A DNA stretch of 39,450 bases. Source: an uncultured Eubacteriaceae bacterium. Lineage in GTDB: Bacteria; Bacillota; Clostridia; Peptostreptococcales; Anaerovoracaceae. Made by a program: the position numbers and the translations under genes. Below are positions 8,875-17,418 of the stretch, one piece after another. The stretch is from NCBI GenBank assembly GCA_903789635.1, contig CAIFEY010000010.1, positions 1 through 39,450 of the forward strand. Direction: 5' to 3'. Position 1 is the first letter of the stretch. The number at the start of each line of letters is the position of its first letter. Below the pieces are notes generated by a model. It was given only the letters and a program-made list of their open reading frames with translations. It did no database searches and was not told the origin of the DNA.

Positions 8875-9996
8875 ATGAGGGATTACAGAATCGAACCGAA
8901 TGCCTCCCAGCATTCCGGGAAGCCCCGCGAGCGCCGAAAACGGGCACGCAAAGTCCTGCTGACCCTGCTCCTCGCGGCGGCCATGACGTTCACGCTGGCC
9001 GGGTGCGGGGGCTCGTCGTCCGGCAGCGGCAGCAGCAGTTCGAACTCCACACAGTCCGAGTCGCAGTCGAAATCAAATTCACAGTCCTCCGCGGCGGAAA
9101 AGGCCGAGGACGCGGTATCGGCCATCGCGGCCAGTGCATCGGGCAGCAGTGCAGGAAAGTCCTCCGGCGCGGTGGTTTTGTCCAAAATCCCGAAGTACAG
9201 CGGCAGCCCTTACGTCAAGCTGAACCACAACAAGCCGGCGTTCAAGACGTCGCAGCTGATCAAGCGGTCGTACGAGAAGTACGGGTCGCTCGACTCCCTC
9301 GGGCGCTGCACGACCTGCATCGCGAACGTCAGCCGGAGCACGATGCCGACAGCACCGCGGGGAAGCATCGGCATGATCAAGCCGACGGGATGGCATACGA
9401 TTCGCTACAGCTTTGTCGACGGGAAGTACCTCTACAACCGCTGCCACCTGATCGGCTACCAGCTGACCGGCGAGAACGCGAACAGCCGCAACCTGATCAC
9501 CGGCACGAGGTACATGAATGTCGACGGAATGGAGCCGTTCGAGTCGGAAATCGCGCAGTACGTCAAGAGCACGGGAAACCACGTTCTGTACCGCGTTACA
9601 CCGGTATTCAAGGGCAGCGATCTGCTCGCGCACGGCGTCCACATGGAGTCGGAATCGGTCGAGGACCACGGCAGCGGCATCAAATTCAACATCTACTGCT
9701 ACAACGTTGAGCCGGGAACCAAGCTCAACTACACGAACGGAAACAGCCGCGCCACGAACGGCGAATCCGGCACCTCCGGCGGCAGCACCGCGACGAACAC
9801 CGAAAGCAGCACGTCCGGCAGCACAAACGACAACGCGCGCCACTACTACGTCGTGAACGTCAACACCGGCGTCTTCCACCTGCCGTCCTGCAGCTCCGCC
9901 GCCCGCACCCTCCCTAAGAACAAGCGTACGATGCGCGTAAAGCGTTCCCTCCTGATCAGCCAGGGCTACCGCCCGTGCAAGATCTGCAATCCGTAG
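8875..9996 (+). CDS. secreted DNA/RNA non-specific endonuclease lipoprotein
   Basis: This 373-residue protein has a basic N-terminus and a lipoprotein signal ending LAGC (Cys44), a long Ser-rich linker (about 45-95), then a NucA/EndA-type beta-beta-alpha-metal nuclease. The likely general base is H191 in NRCHLIGYQL, where classic enzymes read DRGH; N206 in SRNLITGTRYMN fits the metal ligand. After a Ser/Thr/Gly linker comes a small C-terminal module (about 323-373) with FHLPSC and GYRPCKICNP, resembling the Ada-like zinc-binding domain found on surface nucleases. AAAGGAG 6 bases upstream selects ATG 8875. It would degrade extracellular nucleic acids or help DNA uptake at the cell surface. Confidence 0.87.
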   Translation: MRDYRIEPNASQHSGKPRERRKRARKVLLTLLLAAAMTFTLAGCGGSSSGSGSSSSNSTQSESQSKSNSQSSAAEKAEDAVSAIAASASGSSAGKSSGAVVLSKIPKYSGSPYVKLNHNKPAFKTSQLIKRSYEKYGSLDSLGRCTTCIANVSRSTMPTAPRGSIGMIKPTGWHTIRYSFVDGKYLYNRCHLIGYQLTGENANSRNLITGTRYMNVDGMEPFESEIAQYVKSTGNHVLYRVTPVFKGSDLLAHGVHMESESVEDHGSGIKFNIYCYNVEPGTKLNYTNGNSRATNGESGTSGGSTATNTESSTSGSTNDNARHYYVVNVNTGVFHLPSCSSAARTLPKNKRTMRVKRSLLISQGYRPCKICNP

Positions 9997-10059
9997 ACAC
10001 GGAAGCCGCACATCGGCTGTGACGGAACCCCATCTCTTTCCCGCATGCGACAAATAAGA

Positions 10060-10099
10060 AAAATCCGCAGACCTCCTTCAAACGGAGGCTGCGGATTTT
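10060..10099. terminator. bidirectional terminator between nuclease and transporter genes
   Basis: AAAATCCGCAG-CCTCC pairs with GGAGG-CTGCGGATTTT with one bulged base. It lies between convergent genes and has U-rich tails on both strands. Confidence 0.92.
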
Positions 10100-10200
10100 C
10101 TCGCATCTATTCTTATTCAATACTTGAGGTCTTATCTGATGGACACCCGGATGCGTGGCTTATTGCCCGCTTCACATTCCAAAGGCTGGGGTTGAAAAAC

Positions 10201-11856
10201 CTACAGCGCATCGACATCCACGGCTCCGACGGCGGCCTTTCTCATGTCGTCGTTCGGGTTGACCTTGCGGAGGACCAGCAGCACCGCGATGGTGATGATG
10301 ATTCCTGCCGGGAGGGAGATCCACGCGCTTCTGGTGAATCCCGCAATGACGTAAGTGACGCAGGAGATAACTGCGACGGTCATCGCGTACGGCAGCTGTG
10401 TGGATACGTGGTTCATGTGGTAGCACTGCGCACCGGCAGAGGACATGATCGTCGTATCAGAGATCGGTGAGCAGTGGTCTCCACAGACGGCTCCTGCCAT
10501 GCAGGCGGAGACTGCGATGATCATCAGGTGATAGTCCGTGTTTCCGAAGATGCCGGTTACGATCGGGATCAGGATTCCGAACGTTCCCCAGGAAGTTCCG
10601 GTTGCGAACGACAGGATGCATCCGATGATGAATACGACTGCCGGCAGCAGGGACATGTAGCTGGACGCATAAGTCTGTACGAAGTTCTTTACGAAAACGG
10701 TGGAACCGAGGCTGTCGGTCATCGCCTTCAGGGACCATGCGAAAGTCAGAATCAGGATCGGGGCAACCATGGCCTTGAATCCCTCAGGAACGCAGTCCAT
10801 GAACTCCTCGAACGACATGATGTGACGCGCCATGTAGAAAATCAGCGTGAATACCAGGGCAAAGAACGAACCGTAAGCCAGTCCTACGGACGCATCACTT
10901 CCCGCAAACGCCTCGATGATCGAGCTTCCGGAGAAGAATCCGCCGGTGTAAATCATGCCCAGTACGCAGAAGATGATCAGGACGATGATCGGAATGACCA
11001 TGTCACCGACGGTTCCCCTGCTGTTCGGGATGTCGGACTCCTCCGGGTACGGACGCTCAGGCGTAGTGTACAGGTCGTTGTTGTGGATCGCGTTGAACTC
11101 GTGCTTTACCATCGGTCCGAAGTCCGTCTGCGTCATGACGAGCGAGAACATGAAGACGATGGTCAGCAGTGCGTAGAAGTTGTACGGGATGCACTGGATG
11201 AATACGGTGAAGCCGTTGTGGCCCTTTACCATTCCGGATACTGCGGCTGCCCAGGATGAAATCGGGGCGATGACGCAGATCGGCGCAGCCGTCGCATCGA
11301 TCAGGTATGCGAGCTTAGCGCGGGATACGTGATGGTGGTCGGTGATCGGACGCATGACCGAACCTACGGTCAGGCAGTTGAAATAGTCGTCGATGAAGAT
11401 CAGGATGCCGAGCACGATCGTCGCGAGCAGCGCTCCTCTTCTCTTCTTGATGTGCTTGGACGCCCATTTTCCGAATGCAGCGGAACCTCCGGCCTTATTC
11501 ATCAGCGCGACCAGCACGCCGAGGATGACCAGGAAGATCAAAATTCCTACATTATAACTGTCGGTCAGCGACGCCAGGAGTCCGTCCTTGTAGACGTGAT
11601 TCATCGTGCCGGTGAAGCTGAATCCGGAATACAGCAGTCCGCCTGCAATGATTCCGATGAACAGGGAACTGTATACCTCTTTAGTGACGAGCGCGAGCCC
11701 GATCGCGATGATCGGCGGTACCAGCGCCCAGGCGGAATTTCTTGCGCTGTCCTTGGTCGTGACCATGGCCGCGATGACCAGGAATACGACGACGACGGCG
11801 AAGGCGATCAGATTGGCGATGCCGCGCCTGCTAATCTTTTCTCTCTGATTACTCAT
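10201..11856 (-). CDS. NhaC-family transporter, predicted lysine importer
   Basis: This 551-residue membrane protein has about a dozen hydrophobic segments and NhaC-family features, including FIDDYFNCLTVGSVMRPITD and GDHCSPISDTTIMSS. By family alone it would be called a Na+/H+ antiporter. However, its leader carries a lysine riboswitch plus attenuator, and NhaC-like proteins under such riboswitches have been predicted to carry lysine (LysW type). I therefore call it a probable lysine transporter. The start is ATG 11856, with AGGAG 10 bases upstream; an in-frame TTG at 11862 would be too close to the RBS. Monocistronic. Confidence 0.85.
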   Translation of the reverse strand: MSNQREKISRRGIANLIAFAVVVVFLVIAAMVTTKDSARNSAWALVPPIIAIGLALVTKEVYSSLFIGIIAGGLLYSGFSFTGTMNHVYKDGLLASLTDSYNVGILIFLVILGVLVALMNKAGGSAAFGKWASKHIKKRRGALLATIVLGILIFIDDYFNCLTVGSVMRPITDHHHVSRAKLAYLIDATAAPICVIAPISSWAAAVSGMVKGHNGFTVFIQCIPYNFYALLTIVFMFSLVMTQTDFGPMVKHEFNAIHNNDLYTTPERPYPEESDIPNSRGTVGDMVIPIIVLIIFCVLGMIYTGGFFSGSSIIEAFAGSDASVGLAYGSFFALVFTLIFYMARHIMSFEEFMDCVPEGFKAMVAPILILTFAWSLKAMTDSLGSTVFVKNFVQTYASSYMSLLPAVVFIIGCILSFATGTSWGTFGILIPIVTGIFGNTDYHLMIIAVSACMAGAVCGDHCSPISDTTIMSSAGAQCYHMNHVSTQLPYAMTVAVISCVTYVIAGFTRSAWISLPAGIIITIAVLLVLRKVNPNDDMRKAAVGAVDVDAL

Positions 11857-11894
11857 GAGCAATCTACTCCTCTCTCTTTCAGCAGAAACTCGAT

Positions 11895-11932
11895 AAAAAC
11901 AAATAAATAAACAGCTGATGCGAAATCAGCTG
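11895..11932 (-). terminator. attenuator terminator of the lysine riboswitch
   Basis: CAGCTGAT (11932-11925 on minus) pairs perfectly with ATCAGCTG (11919-11912) around a 5-base loop and is followed by UUUAUUUAUUUGUUUUU. It lies between the aptamer and the start codon, as expected for ligand-dependent termination. Confidence 0.9.
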
Positions 11933-12020
11933 CCTGAACATTTCCGTATGAGACGCGAAAACAATTACTCTGCCGTCGGCACGCTTGCCGTGACAAAGAA
12001 AAACACGCCAGGGACATGAT

Positions 12021-12192
12021 CCAGGATAGCTCTCCGCACGTATGCGACAGTCGTACGGCTCTTATTCCGTACGCCCGGCTGAAGCTCCTCATACACAGGA
12101 AATCCTCAACCTCGGCACCCTCACCTTTCAGTCTCCCGGACGTGTACATCCATTCCGGAGCCTACTCATTATCGGGCGCGCCTCTATCTCTT
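12021..12192 (-). ncRNA. lysine riboswitch (L box)
   Basis: Read on the minus strand, the leader shows the L-box landmarks in order: GATAGAGGCGCG opening P1 and the junction, a GAGTA turn, then CTGAAAGGTGAGG and GTGCCGAGG. ACTGTC follows, then GGAGAGCTATC closing P1 (GATAG with CTATC). These match the Bacillus lysC leader closely (GATAGAGGTGCG, GCTGAAAGGGGAGC, GGAGGGCTATC). High lysine should stabilise the aptamer and let the downstream terminator form, switching off the transporter. Confidence 0.93.
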
Positions 12193-12210
12193 CTGTCTAT
12201 TATGTTATTT

Positions 12211-12239
12211 AGTGTCGCATAAATCCATCCCCGTGTCAA
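12211..12239 (-). promoter_or_regulatory. promoter of the lysine riboswitch transcript
   Basis: On the minus strand TTGACA (12239-12234), 17 bases, then GACACT (12216-12211). The predicted start near 12204 lies just before the aptamer. Confidence 0.65.
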
Positions 12240-12284
12240 CCCTTTTTACAAGTTTTTGGTCATTTTTTGTGAGATGATAACAAA

Positions 12285-12321
12285 TTCCCGCTCAAGGGAG
12301 GTCTCGTCCCTCAAGCGGGAA
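12285..12321 (-). terminator. terminator of the WYL-phosphatase operon
   Basis: TTCCCGCT (12285-12292) pairs with AGCGGGAA (12314-12321), extended inside by AGGGA/TCCCT. The minus-strand tail ATTTGTTATC is modestly U-rich. The 185 bases between it and the phosphatase stop show nothing else. Confidence 0.65.
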
Positions 12322-12507
12322 ATAATTTATCCATTTATGATTCACGCTTCACTGACGCGGGGCCGTCCCTCCTCATCAGCGCCGAGACAGTCTGCCAATT
12401 CTTTTCCATCACCGTATTGCCGGTTCCGCTGCTATCGCAATAGCCTTCCGAAACAGACTTGTCGGAACTCTTTTCCCTTCCATTACTTCCCGCCGAATAC
12501 GGGTTTC

Positions 12508-13122
12508 CTAGCGGAATGTCGGGATCGGCGGCGTCAGCCTGACAGGTTTGGTGAAACTTTCCCCATCCGTCCTGGTATGGAAGATGCAGCAGTTGCCGAG
12601 CGGCTCTTTCCAGAGCTCGCGGTTCCTTGTCAGTGCGGTCAAAATTCCATGAAGTGCCATGCCGTGCGTGACGGCAAGGACGCTTGTCTCCGCGTCCTTC
12701 TCCCTGGCGGCCTGCGCCATCAGGTCAAGCAGGAATCCGCTGACCCTCTCGATCAGGTCGTCGGCGTCTTCCACGCCCTCGATCGGCCTTCCGTTCCACG
12801 GGTTATTGACGTAATCCATCTCCTCCGCGGTCAGGTTCTCCCACTTCTTTCCCTCAATCGGTCCGAAGTTGATCTCCAGGATGCGGGGTTCGATCAGCAG
12901 ATTCTCTTCCCGGCAGCCGCTTACGATCATGGCCGTCTCCTTTGCCCTGCCTAAGGGGCTCGCGTAGACCCTGTCGAAGCGGATATCCCGCTCCCTGCAC
13001 CACGCGGCCGCGTCCCCTGCCTGGGCCCTTCCGGCATCGCTCAGCGCGATGTCCCTCTGTCCCTGCAGGAGGTGTTCCCGGTTGTACGGGGTCTCACCGT
13101 GCCGCATAAGGTAGATATCCAT
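12508..13122 (-). CDS. histidine phosphatase family protein
   Basis: This 204-residue protein starts MDIYLMRHGETPYN, with the RHG active-site motif (His8) that becomes phosphorylated. A second active-site Arg fits ASPLGRAKET and the second His fits LAVTHGMALHG. The acid/base region matches LEINFGPIEGK. These are the hallmarks of the phosphoglycerate mutase-like superfamily; the length fits small broad-specificity phosphatases rather than true glycolytic mutases. It begins only 9 bases after the WYL regulator stop, with a weak GGTAGGT before the ATG, so it is probably translationally coupled. Substrate unknown. Confidence 0.85.
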   Translation of the reverse strand: MDIYLMRHGETPYNREHLLQGQRDIALSDAGRAQAGDAAAWCRERDIRFDRVYASPLGRAKETAMIVSGCREENLLIEPRILEINFGPIEGKKWENLTAEEMDYVNNPWNGRPIEGVEDADDLIERVSGFLLDLMAQAAREKDAETSVLAVTHGMALHGILTALTRNRELWKEPLGNCCIFHTRTDGESFTKPVRLTPPIPTFR

Positions 13123-13131
13123 GGGTTTTAC

Positions 13132-14106
13132 CTACCGCATCTGCGCATAGATCATGCGCTGGAAGTCGGAAGCTGCGCGCTTAGGGCTCTTGATCTGGAT
13201 CTTGCCGCCGAACTTGAACACCCATGCGTAGAACGAAGGTCCTAACTGGGCCTGTGCCGTGACCTGGAAGCGGTTGCGGCTGATCGTGTGCGTGCTCACG
13301 TTCTCTCCGAACTTGGCGATGATCTCGTTCATGACGGAGTTCTCGCAGAGCAGCTGGACGGAAGCCGTCTCAGTGCTGAACGGATCAAAGATACGGTCTC
13401 TGTACTCCATCAGGTCCATGTCCTCCGGAAGCTTATCGCCGTCCTCCTCCAGGACCTCGACGTTCTCCAGGCGCTCGGCGCGGAATTCCGCGATTCCCTG
13501 GAGCTTCTCCAGCCAAGCGATCAGGTGACATCCGGACTCGTCGCACCAGAATGCGTACGGCGTTGCCTTGTACACCTCGCCGTCGTGGCGCAGAACCTTC
13601 TCCTTGTCCGGCGTGTACTCCGCGTAGCAGAACAGGATCTTCTTTCCGCGGTCGATCGCCTCGCTGACTGCCTCATACTCTGCAAGCTCAAGGGATTCAT
13701 CGCGATGAGCGTGGCGCAGAACCGAGACGTGGCTCATCAGAGCCTCCTCCTGGTAGCAGCTTCCCATCTTTGTGATCTTACGCGTCAGATCTTCCGCATC
13801 CTTGTCCGTCAATAGCGGCGAAGACAGGATAACGTCCTTCAGGAGCTTCATCTCGTCGAACGTCAGAGCGTGCTCCTCAAGGTAATAGCGGTTCGGCGAA
13901 CTCTTCATGAAAACGATCTTGTAACCGATCTCCATGAGCAGGCTCATGTCGGTTTTGATCGTCTTCCTCTCCGCTGTCATACCTAAAGAGTTAATATAAT
14001 CCAGGATCTCGTTGGTCGTAACCGGGTGATCCTTGTCCGTCTTCTCATACAACAGTTTCAGGATGTACAAGAGTCTCGCCTTCTTGATATTCGTGTTCTC
14101 AAGCAT
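13132..14106 (-). CDS. WYL-domain transcriptional regulator
   Basis: This 324-residue protein has an N-terminal winged helix (about 1-75; TTNEILDYINSLGMTAERKTIKTD fits a DeoR-like HTH, given here across positions 30-53). A middle region (about 80-130) is followed by a WYL ligand-sensing domain (about 145-230; ILFCYAEYTPDKE, YAFWCDESGCHLIAW) and a C-terminal WCX-like extension (KFGENVSTHTI to the end). Such proteins regulate nearby genes in response to small ligands or nucleic acids. GGAGGG 11 bases upstream supports ATG 14106. The coupled phosphatase is the only operon partner, so the target is unknown. Confidence 0.85.
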   Translation of the reverse strand: MLENTNIKKARLLYILKLLYEKTDKDHPVTTNEILDYINSLGMTAERKTIKTDMSLLMEIGYKIVFMKSSPNRYYLEEHALTFDEMKLLKDVILSSPLLTDKDAEDLTRKITKMGSCYQEEALMSHVSVLRHAHRDESLELAEYEAVSEAIDRGKKILFCYAEYTPDKEKVLRHDGEVYKATPYAFWCDESGCHLIAWLEKLQGIAEFRAERLENVEVLEEDGDKLPEDMDLMEYRDRIFDPFSTETASVQLLCENSVMNEIIAKFGENVSTHTISRNRFQVTAQAQLGPSFYAWVFKFGGKIQIKSPKRAASDFQRMIYAQMR

Positions 14107-14494
14107 CGTGACAATCCCTCCGTCAACACATATACAATTTATACTACAACATACAATACATTCTCATTCATTCATTCAGGTCATGATCTATTATAACATC
14201 AGAGGGTGACGATTGCATCCATAATTGTGAAAATTTACTGAAATAATTCGCAATTGTTTTGGTCCACTCATATGAATGCGTGAAATGGCTGAATTGCAGT
14301 CAATGGCGGCGATACTAAATATGCTATCAAAATTGAGATTCCTGTTAAGTTATATTTTTGTCACAAGAACAAGCAATTATACGCCCTGTTTTTTCATCAT
14401 TTTAAAATATTTTAAGGCGATTATTAATTTGTCTATATCAAATTTTCAATACAACGCGCGAATTGTATGATATTTTTCCATATAATGAAATTTT

Positions 14495-14523
14495 TTGCAT
14501 GTTTCTATTCCCAACAATAGAAA
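14495..14523 (+). promoter_or_regulatory. promoter with overlapping inverted repeat before sstT
   Basis: TTGCAT (14495-14500), 17 bases and TAGAAA (14518-14523) form a plausible promoter. The perfect inverted repeat TTTCTATT-cccaac-AATAGAAA (14502-14523) covers the spacer and the -10, as a repressor operator would. The rest of 14107-14584 is AT-rich and shows no gene. Confidence 0.5.
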
Positions 14524-14584
14524 TATGTAGTAGAATTAACTCAGATATTATTCCATATTTTTATGTTTCGTTAGGAGGACCAAT

Positions 14585-15853
14585 ATGTCAGTTCTAAAAA
14601 CGATAGCCCGAAAGTATACGGATACTAGTTTGATTATTCGTATCATTATCGGACTCATCATCGGAGCGATCCTCGGCATGTTCTTTAAGAACGCGGCAGC
14701 GATCTCCATCCTGGGAGACCTGTTCGTCGGAGCACTGAAGGCCATCGCGCCAATCCTGGTATTCGTTATCGTCATCGCGGCACTATGTCAGGGATCCAGT
14801 AAGCTGGACCGCCGTTTCGGAACGGTCATCGCCCTGTACCTCGTAGGTACTTCCATGGGCGGAGTTGTCGCAGTTATCGGAAGCTTCGCATTCCCGCAGA
14901 CCATCAAGTTTGCACAGGCTTACCACGCAGACAGTGTCGTCAAAGGATTCGGTGAGATTGTCCACAATCTGCTGATGAACGTCGTCGACAACCCGGTCAA
15001 CGCGCTGGTCAACGCGAACTACCTCGGAATTCTGGCATGGGCACTGATCTTCGGACTCGCTCTGAAGCGCTTCGCCGTTCCGAACACACAGCAGTTCATG
15101 AAGGACCTCTCCGAGGCCGTTCAGCAGGGCGTTCGCTGGATCATCAATCTCGCACCATTCGGAATTATGGGTATCGTATATACCAACGTTTCCACCAACG
15201 GACTGTCCATCTTCACGACTTACGGAAAGCTGCTCCTGCTCCTGGTAGGCTGCATGCTCGTCGCTGCGCTGATCGTCAACCCGATCATCGAGTTCATCGT
15301 ACTGCGCAGAAATCCGTATCCGCTGCTGTGGAGATGCATCAAGGGATCCGCAATCACGGCGTTCTTCACCAGAAGCTCCGCGGCGAACATCCCGGTCAAC
15401 ATGGGACTCTGCAAGCGCCTGGGCCTGGACGAGGATATGTACTCCGTATCCATCCCGCTCGGTGCTACCATTAACATGAACGGCGCATCTGTCACGATTT
15501 CCGTCATGACCATGGCATGCGCACACACGCTCGGCATCAGCATCGACGTTCCATCCGCAATCGTACTGTGCATCCTGTCTGCATTCGCAGCATGCGGTGC
15601 ATCCGGAGTTGCAGGCGGTTCCCTGCTCCTGATCCCGATGGCCTGCTCACTGTTCGGCATTTCCAACGAAATCGCCATGCAGGTCGTTGCAGTCGGCTTC
15701 ATCGTCGGAGTCGTTCAGGACGCGCTGGAGACAGCACTCAACTCCTCCGGAGACGTTCTCTGGACAGCTACAGCGGAATACCTCTCCTGGAAGATAGCCG
15801 GCAAGAGCCTGCCGACCTTCCTTGGCGGAGACACCGTCGTAGAAGAGAGCTAA
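14585..15853 (+). CDS. sstT: serine/threonine:sodium symporter (SstT)
   Basis: This 422-residue protein is a dicarboxylate/amino acid:cation symporter (DAACS) member of the SstT branch. N-terminal helices (RIIIGLIIGAILGMFF) and the substrate/ion region TRSSAANIPVNMGLCKRLGL and ATINMNGASVTISVM match the family, and the length is that of E. coli SstT. AGGAGG 7 bases upstream sets ATG 14585. It imports serine and threonine with sodium. Codon use in this gene is less GC-rich than in some neighbours. The catabolic partner could be the threonine ammonia-lyase at 20939-22150. Confidence 0.9.
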   Translation: MSVLKTIARKYTDTSLIIRIIIGLIIGAILGMFFKNAAAISILGDLFVGALKAIAPILVFVIVIAALCQGSSKLDRRFGTVIALYLVGTSMGGVVAVIGSFAFPQTIKFAQAYHADSVVKGFGEIVHNLLMNVVDNPVNALVNANYLGILAWALIFGLALKRFAVPNTQQFMKDLSEAVQQGVRWIINLAPFGIMGIVYTNVSTNGLSIFTTYGKLLLLLVGCMLVAALIVNPIIEFIVLRRNPYPLLWRCIKGSAITAFFTRSSAANIPVNMGLCKRLGLDEDMYSVSIPLGATINMNGASVTISVMTMACAHTLGISIDVPSAIVLCILSAFAACGASGVAGGSLLLIPMACSLFGISNEIAMQVVAVGFIVGVVQDALETALNSSGDVLWTATAEYLSWKIAGKSLPTFLGGDTVVEES

Positions 15854-15939
15854 TCGCAGTCAATTGAATAATCGGCTGATCAATAGCAGATCCTGCACAT
15901 CAGCTGACAGCGATTAATTTATTCAGATATCATGAGTTT

Positions 15940-16066
15940 ATGAATTCGATTCGCACCGCCTGGGAACGTGCACTGCAAGCTTTCCCAGGGGTGCGGTCGA
16001 GAAAATTAGGCAATAACAATATGGAATGTGCGGAGCCACTGCCCGGGGACGGGCGGTGCCTTTTTC
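15940..16066 (+). ncRNA. candidate structured small RNA with terminator
   Basis: A possible promoter (CTGACA 15904-15909, 18 bases, TATCAT 15928-15933) precedes a 14-bp hairpin with one bulge (CGCACC-CCTGGGAA 15952-15966 with TTCCCAGG-GGTGCG 15982-15995). A ~40-base linker follows, then an intrinsic terminator (stem 16037-16045 / 16050-16058, tail TTTTTCTT). No protein frame with an RBS lies within it. It could instead be a long 3' end of sstT. Confidence 0.45.
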
Positions 16067-16173
16067 TTATGGGCGGGGCGGCAATAAGGGGCGGGGTTGA
16101 CGGGAGGCTCGGCGCTCGGCTGTGAGGAGGATATGGATGTGGGTCACGGCCGGGCGCGGAGCCTGGGTTAGGC

Positions 16174-16246
16174 AAAAAAACAGCGCCTGCACGGCGTGGC
16201 GAGGGACAGTTGGCCGCTCGCACGCGGTGCAGGTGCTGTTTATCTC
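16174..16246. terminator. long bidirectional terminator hairpin
   Basis: AACAGC-CCTGCAC-GCGTG-CGAG (16179-16202) pairs with CTCG-CACGC-GTGCAGG-GCTGTT (16217-16240) with only single-base interruptions. Seven A residues precede it, giving seven U on the minus strand, and TTTATCTCTTTTT follows on plus. It ends the minus-strand gene at 16293. Confidence 0.9.
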
Positions 16247-16292
16247 TTTTTCATGGAAAGGAAGGCCTTTGCGGGGCTGTGTTCCGGTTCAG

Positions 16293-16775
16293 TTACTCGG
16301 ACTTGGCTCCCAGGATCTTCAGGACCTTGTAGGCGGTGAAGGTCAGGGCCGTGTATACGGCGTACGGGACGACTGCGGACAGGATCGAGTTGACCGCCTG
16401 GCCCAGGATGCTGGTCACGGAGACGCCGTAGCTTGCCGCGTAACTCTTGATGTACAGGATGTTGTATCCAAGAGTATAGAAGAACATCACAACGAGGATG
16501 ATCGTCAGGACGAGCAGACAGACCTCCAGCCATCTGGCGGAGCCGCGCTTCTTCGGAGTTTTGACGCTCGGGATGCCCAGCGCTTCCTTCGCGGATTCCG
16601 TCACGTCGTCGTCTTCAGCTGCGGTGGACTTTGTCTCCTCTGCGTCTGCGCCTGAGGACTCTGCCGTCACTCCTGCGGACGCCTCGGATGCTGCAGAATC
16701 CCCTGCCTGGTCTGCTGCTGCAGCGGCGGTTGTTTCTTCGGTCTCGTTCAGGTTGTTCAGATTTTCCTTTTCCAT
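16293..16775 (-). CDS. uncharacterised membrane protein with acidic disordered N-terminus
   Basis: This 160-residue protein has an Ala/Glu/Ser-rich, acidic and probably disordered first half (about 10-78), then a transmembrane helix (about 82-108) and a second hydrophobic stretch (about 124-155). GGGGG 4-5 bases before ATG 16775 serves as RBS. I do not recognise the family. The arrangement suggests a small integral membrane protein with its N-terminal tail on one side. It follows the 16864 gene by 88 AT-rich bases without a terminator, so the two may be co-transcribed. Confidence 0.75.
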   Translation of the reverse strand: MEKENLNNLNETEETTAAAAADQAGDSAASEASAGVTAESSGADAEETKSTAAEDDDVTESAKEALGIPSVKTPKKRGSARWLEVCLLVLTIILVVMFFYTLGYNILYIKSYAASYGVSVTSILGQAVNSILSAVVPYAVYTALTFTAYKVLKILGAKSE

Positions 16776-16863
16776 GTTTCCCCCATTCGGTGTAACGATA
16801 AGTGCAAATAACTGTTTGAAAATAAATCAATATACTATATTTTTATAATTAATATATTATATT

Positions 16864-17175
16864 TTAGCTGAAATACGGCGCGATCTTCTCACGGATGGTG
16901 TTCAGTATGCCGCTGAGCTCTTCCGGCGCGCACTCCCAGTCGGTCATGAACAGACCCGCGACGCTTCGGTACAGCTGATCGCGGTAGTGCTCGACGGCCT
17001 GGTCCAGCGTGAGGTTCTCCTTCAAAAGCGGGGAAACGTCGTACTTCCCGTAGTCCAGGGACAGGCTGAAGCGCTTGCGCGGCTCGCCATCCGGTCCGTT
17101 CGGAAAGTCCATGACATCGATCGTCAGTTCCTGATTAAAGTCCCGTGCGGGTACGAGTTTTACCATCTTTTTCAT
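16864..17175 (-). CDS. uncharacterised 103-residue protein
   Basis: A small soluble protein of mixed charge with an N-terminal beta-like part (KMVKLVPARDFNQELTIDV) and a helical C-terminal half (LTLDQAVEHYRDQLYRSVAGL, then EELSGILNTIREKI). I see no signal peptide, membrane helix or metal motif. GAAGGTG 7 bases upstream supports ATG 17175; ATG 17166 (MVKLVP) is an alternative. I do not recognise a family. Confidence 0.75.
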   Translation of the reverse strand: MKKMVKLVPARDFNQELTIDVMDFPNGPDGEPRKRFSLSLDYGKYDVSPLLKENLTLDQAVEHYRDQLYRSVAGLFMTDWECAPEELSGILNTIREKIAPYFS

Positions 17176-17291
17176 GTCGACACCTTCTTTCGGATACTAG
17201 TTTAACACATTTTTGTTTGTTCCGTCTATCATGATGCGGTGTGGATTCTGCGATGACGGAAGCACATGAAACGATCACAAACAGAAAAAGG

Positions 17292-17331
17292 GGGGGCGGT
17301 GAAAAATGCCTCGGCATTATTCACCGCCCCC
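17292..17331 (-). terminator. terminator of carboxypeptidase gene 1
   Basis: GGGGGCGGTGAA-AATGCC pairs with GGCATT-TTCACCGCCCCC around a tight loop; the minus-strand tail is CCTTTTT. The CGGTGAAAAATG core resembles the terminator family found elsewhere in the window. Confidence 0.93.
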
Positions 17332-17418
17332 ATAAATGCAGTATTTCGTTTTTTTCGCGCCGTGCCCGGGATTTTCATCAGGACCGGCTGTCTGGCTGAT
17401 CGAGCGTGAACTTTGTCC

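Noticed and set aside
11853-12149. 98-codon minus frame upstream of the NhaC-family gene
   Set aside because: It lies inside the lysine riboswitch and attenuator, which explain the sequence better.
16784-16800. possible end of a fourth dispersed element (CGTTACACCGAATGG on minus)
   Set aside because: Only about 15 bases match; may be chance.
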